Position numbers and translations under genes: made by a program
The notes under the pieces: model-generated
What the model was told of the DNA's origin: nothing
Databases searched by the model: none
What the model saw: the letters and a program-made list of their open reading frames with translations, nothing else
From: Rhynochetos jubatus
Taxonomy: Eukaryota > Chordata > Aves > Eurypygiformes > Rhynochetidae
Reading direction: 5' to 3'
Length of the DNA: 64,000 nt
Assembly: GCA_027574665.1 (NCBI GenBank)
Contig: CM050690.1
Location: 37,858,665-37,922,664, forward strand
Part shown: piece by piece, positions 62,219 through 64,000 of the stretch
How positions within the stretch are numbered: the stretch's first letter is position 1
Layout: each line of letters opens with the position of its first letter

Positions 62219-64000
62219 GTAAGTGGTATTTTATTTGTATTTGTAATGTGCGTGTATAATTACAATTTTTAATGCTAAGATTGCTATTTTGGCTGTTACT
62301 CAAAAATCTTAGTAAGGAGTGCAATTTTTCTTTCTTGTAGGAATAACTGTCTTTGACAGTGAATACTGTACCACATCTGTAGCCTTAAAAAGGCTTTGTT
62401 GAAACAGAGTCTTGAGTCTTGGGTCATGTATCATTGTAACGGAATGTCATACATAAGTCCACATGGTTCACATCCATTGCTAATTCTATATTTTAAGTTT
62501 TGTGTATCAGATTGGTTTGAGTAACAGATTAATATTCCTGAGGTCGCTTGCCTTATGTGAAGTGTTTCATTTTTTATTAGAGATGGAAATGGTAATCTCA
62601 AAACTCTGAAACATCAACATCTATGTGTTGCCATACTTCAAGTTGTATTGCTTTGAGTACTGCTTACTCTGGTCCAAAAGTTGTGTTGGTTCTGCTCAAA
62701 TGTGTTGATTGTTTACTTTTCATTGTATGGAAAATACATAGTTTTTATTTCTTATGTGCATCCCTGTCATTGTATAGCAACTGTTTACAAGGCAGAATCA
62801 CTTTTGAAGTGGTATGGGTTTTTATTGCTGCCTTTGCCTGAAAGAAGAAGGCTCTTGTGTCTCTTCATTTGACAGCTAGAAAACTACTTAGTAATATATA
62901 TTCTGATTTTTGATTCATTGTTTTCAGTTGCTACCTTTGACTCCTTTAACAAGAAGATAAGTTTAAACATCATCAGTTTTCTAAGTCTTTACATAAAAGT
63001 TCAAAATGGTTGTATGCAAAATTGCAGGATTCAGGATTTACATGCTTAAAATTCAGCAGTGCTGTAAGATGCAGATATTTAAAGAATCACATCATGATGG
63101 TATTCTGTGGTAAATTGAAATTCCAGTTCTTTTAGAGCAACTCTTCAGATTGAGACATAGATATAGAAAGGTAGTAAGCACAAAGTTTGCTTATGTCATT
63201 TGGTTTAAATGCAGACATACACAGAGGAAGGATGAAAAATGAAACTTGAGAAGCTAAATACAGGGAGAAAATTAACAGAAAAGCTACCACATAAAATATG
63301 TAGGTAAAAGTAAAGTAAGCTTCACAAAAAATACAGAGCTTAAAATGAAACAAAGGTGGATGGGTGTAAACATGGTTTCGCCTTGCAAAAATGTCTGTTT
63401 CTACTTGAATGAACCTTTAGATCAGTTTAGTATTTGGTATGTAGATGGTCTAGCAGCACTTTTGTTGAAATCAGTGGAATTTTATTTGATAAAAATACGA
63501 TTTACACGCATTCAAGTAACTTAGAGAATCCTATTGTTGGGTCAGTTGTGGAAACAAATGGAAAAAATAAACTAAATGTTGCTTCTGAAGGCTATATCGA
63601 ATGCCTGATATTGCCAAATTTTGGAACAGATGAAACATTTCTGCTGTGAATATCTTTAATGTGATGTGTTTTGCTTTACGTAGGATCCATATTGATTTCT
63701 TCCATGCTTACTTGGATTTAGAAATGTGTAATATTTGGGTTTATCTACTGTTGTGAGGTAATTTGTCAAACTGTAAAACATAAGTAACATTAAAAAAATA
63801 TCCTTAGGGAATAAGAGTTTGAATCATAGTGAAATAAGTGCTATGTTTGAAACTATCTTATGCTATAAATAGCTTGCATTATAGCTAAAAAATTGGATTT
63901 GTTACAGATAAAAACTAGTAATACTGCGTACAGGAAATGTATGAAAATGTTCCACAAGTGTTTGTTCCATAAATGTTGCCAGAATGAAACTGGAAATTCA
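62219..64000 (+). other. VPS13A: VPS13A intron 10, incomplete
   Basis: I searched this stretch for the next expected exon, which should start with the second and third bases of a valine codon and encode an FRPIS-like phrase, and did not find it. The intron therefore extends beyond the window. No transposon or other gene is evident. Confidence 0.7.

Noticed and set aside
1..64000. CRISPR arrays, operons, phage genes or other prokaryote-style systems
   Set aside because: Spliced vertebrate genes, CpG islands and CR1/LTR repeats show this is animal nuclear DNA, and no regularly spaced repeats of the CRISPR type are present.

Overview
The window is vertebrate nuclear DNA, almost certainly from a bird. 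Two genes that neighbour each other in amniotes lie here in the same order and strand: the intronless forkhead gene FOXB2 near the left end and the first ten coding exons of VPS13A at the right end. The interspersed repeats are CR1 LINEs and solo retroviral LTRs, the usual repeat set of birds. There are no Alu-, L1- or MIR-type elements that I could recognise. In birds this gene pair is expected on the Z chromosome; that is prior knowledge, not something the sequence shows.

Layout. Positions 1-1970 are upstream flank. A CpG island at about 1970-4660 carries the promoter and the complete 343-codon FOXB2 coding sequence (3043-4074). A likely polyadenylation signal lies near 4891. Smaller GC-rich blocks follow at about 5360-5720 and 6400-6690. 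From about 7 kb to 47.3 kb is a gene-poor, AT-rich spacer. It holds an ancient CR1 (about 8.56-9.38 kb), younger or mid-aged CR1 copies (12.9, 25.7, 35.8, 38.1 and 44.0 kb), three LTRs (28.7, 40.6 and 46.3 kb), a possible tRNA-derived fossil (20.6 kb) and simple repeats. I see no supported gene in it. A second CpG island (about 47.33-48.18 kb) is the VPS13A promoter. Coding exons 1-10 run from 47670 to 62218, all with GT-AG introns and consistent phases, giving 251 codons plus one base. The gene continues beyond the right edge.

Function. FOXB2 encodes a developmental transcription factor (forkhead DNA-binding domain plus a Groucho-type eh1 motif). VPS13A encodes the N-terminal chorein part of a very large bridge-like lipid-transfer protein. 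The two are unrelated functionally; their adjacency is conserved synteny.

I did not find a new biological system. The observations most worth checking are a solo LTR that begins 9 bases past the splice donor of VPS13A exon 9, nested insertions inside an LTR and inside a CR1, target-site duplications that define three or four solo LTRs, and an open frame continuous with and upstream of the VPS13A start.
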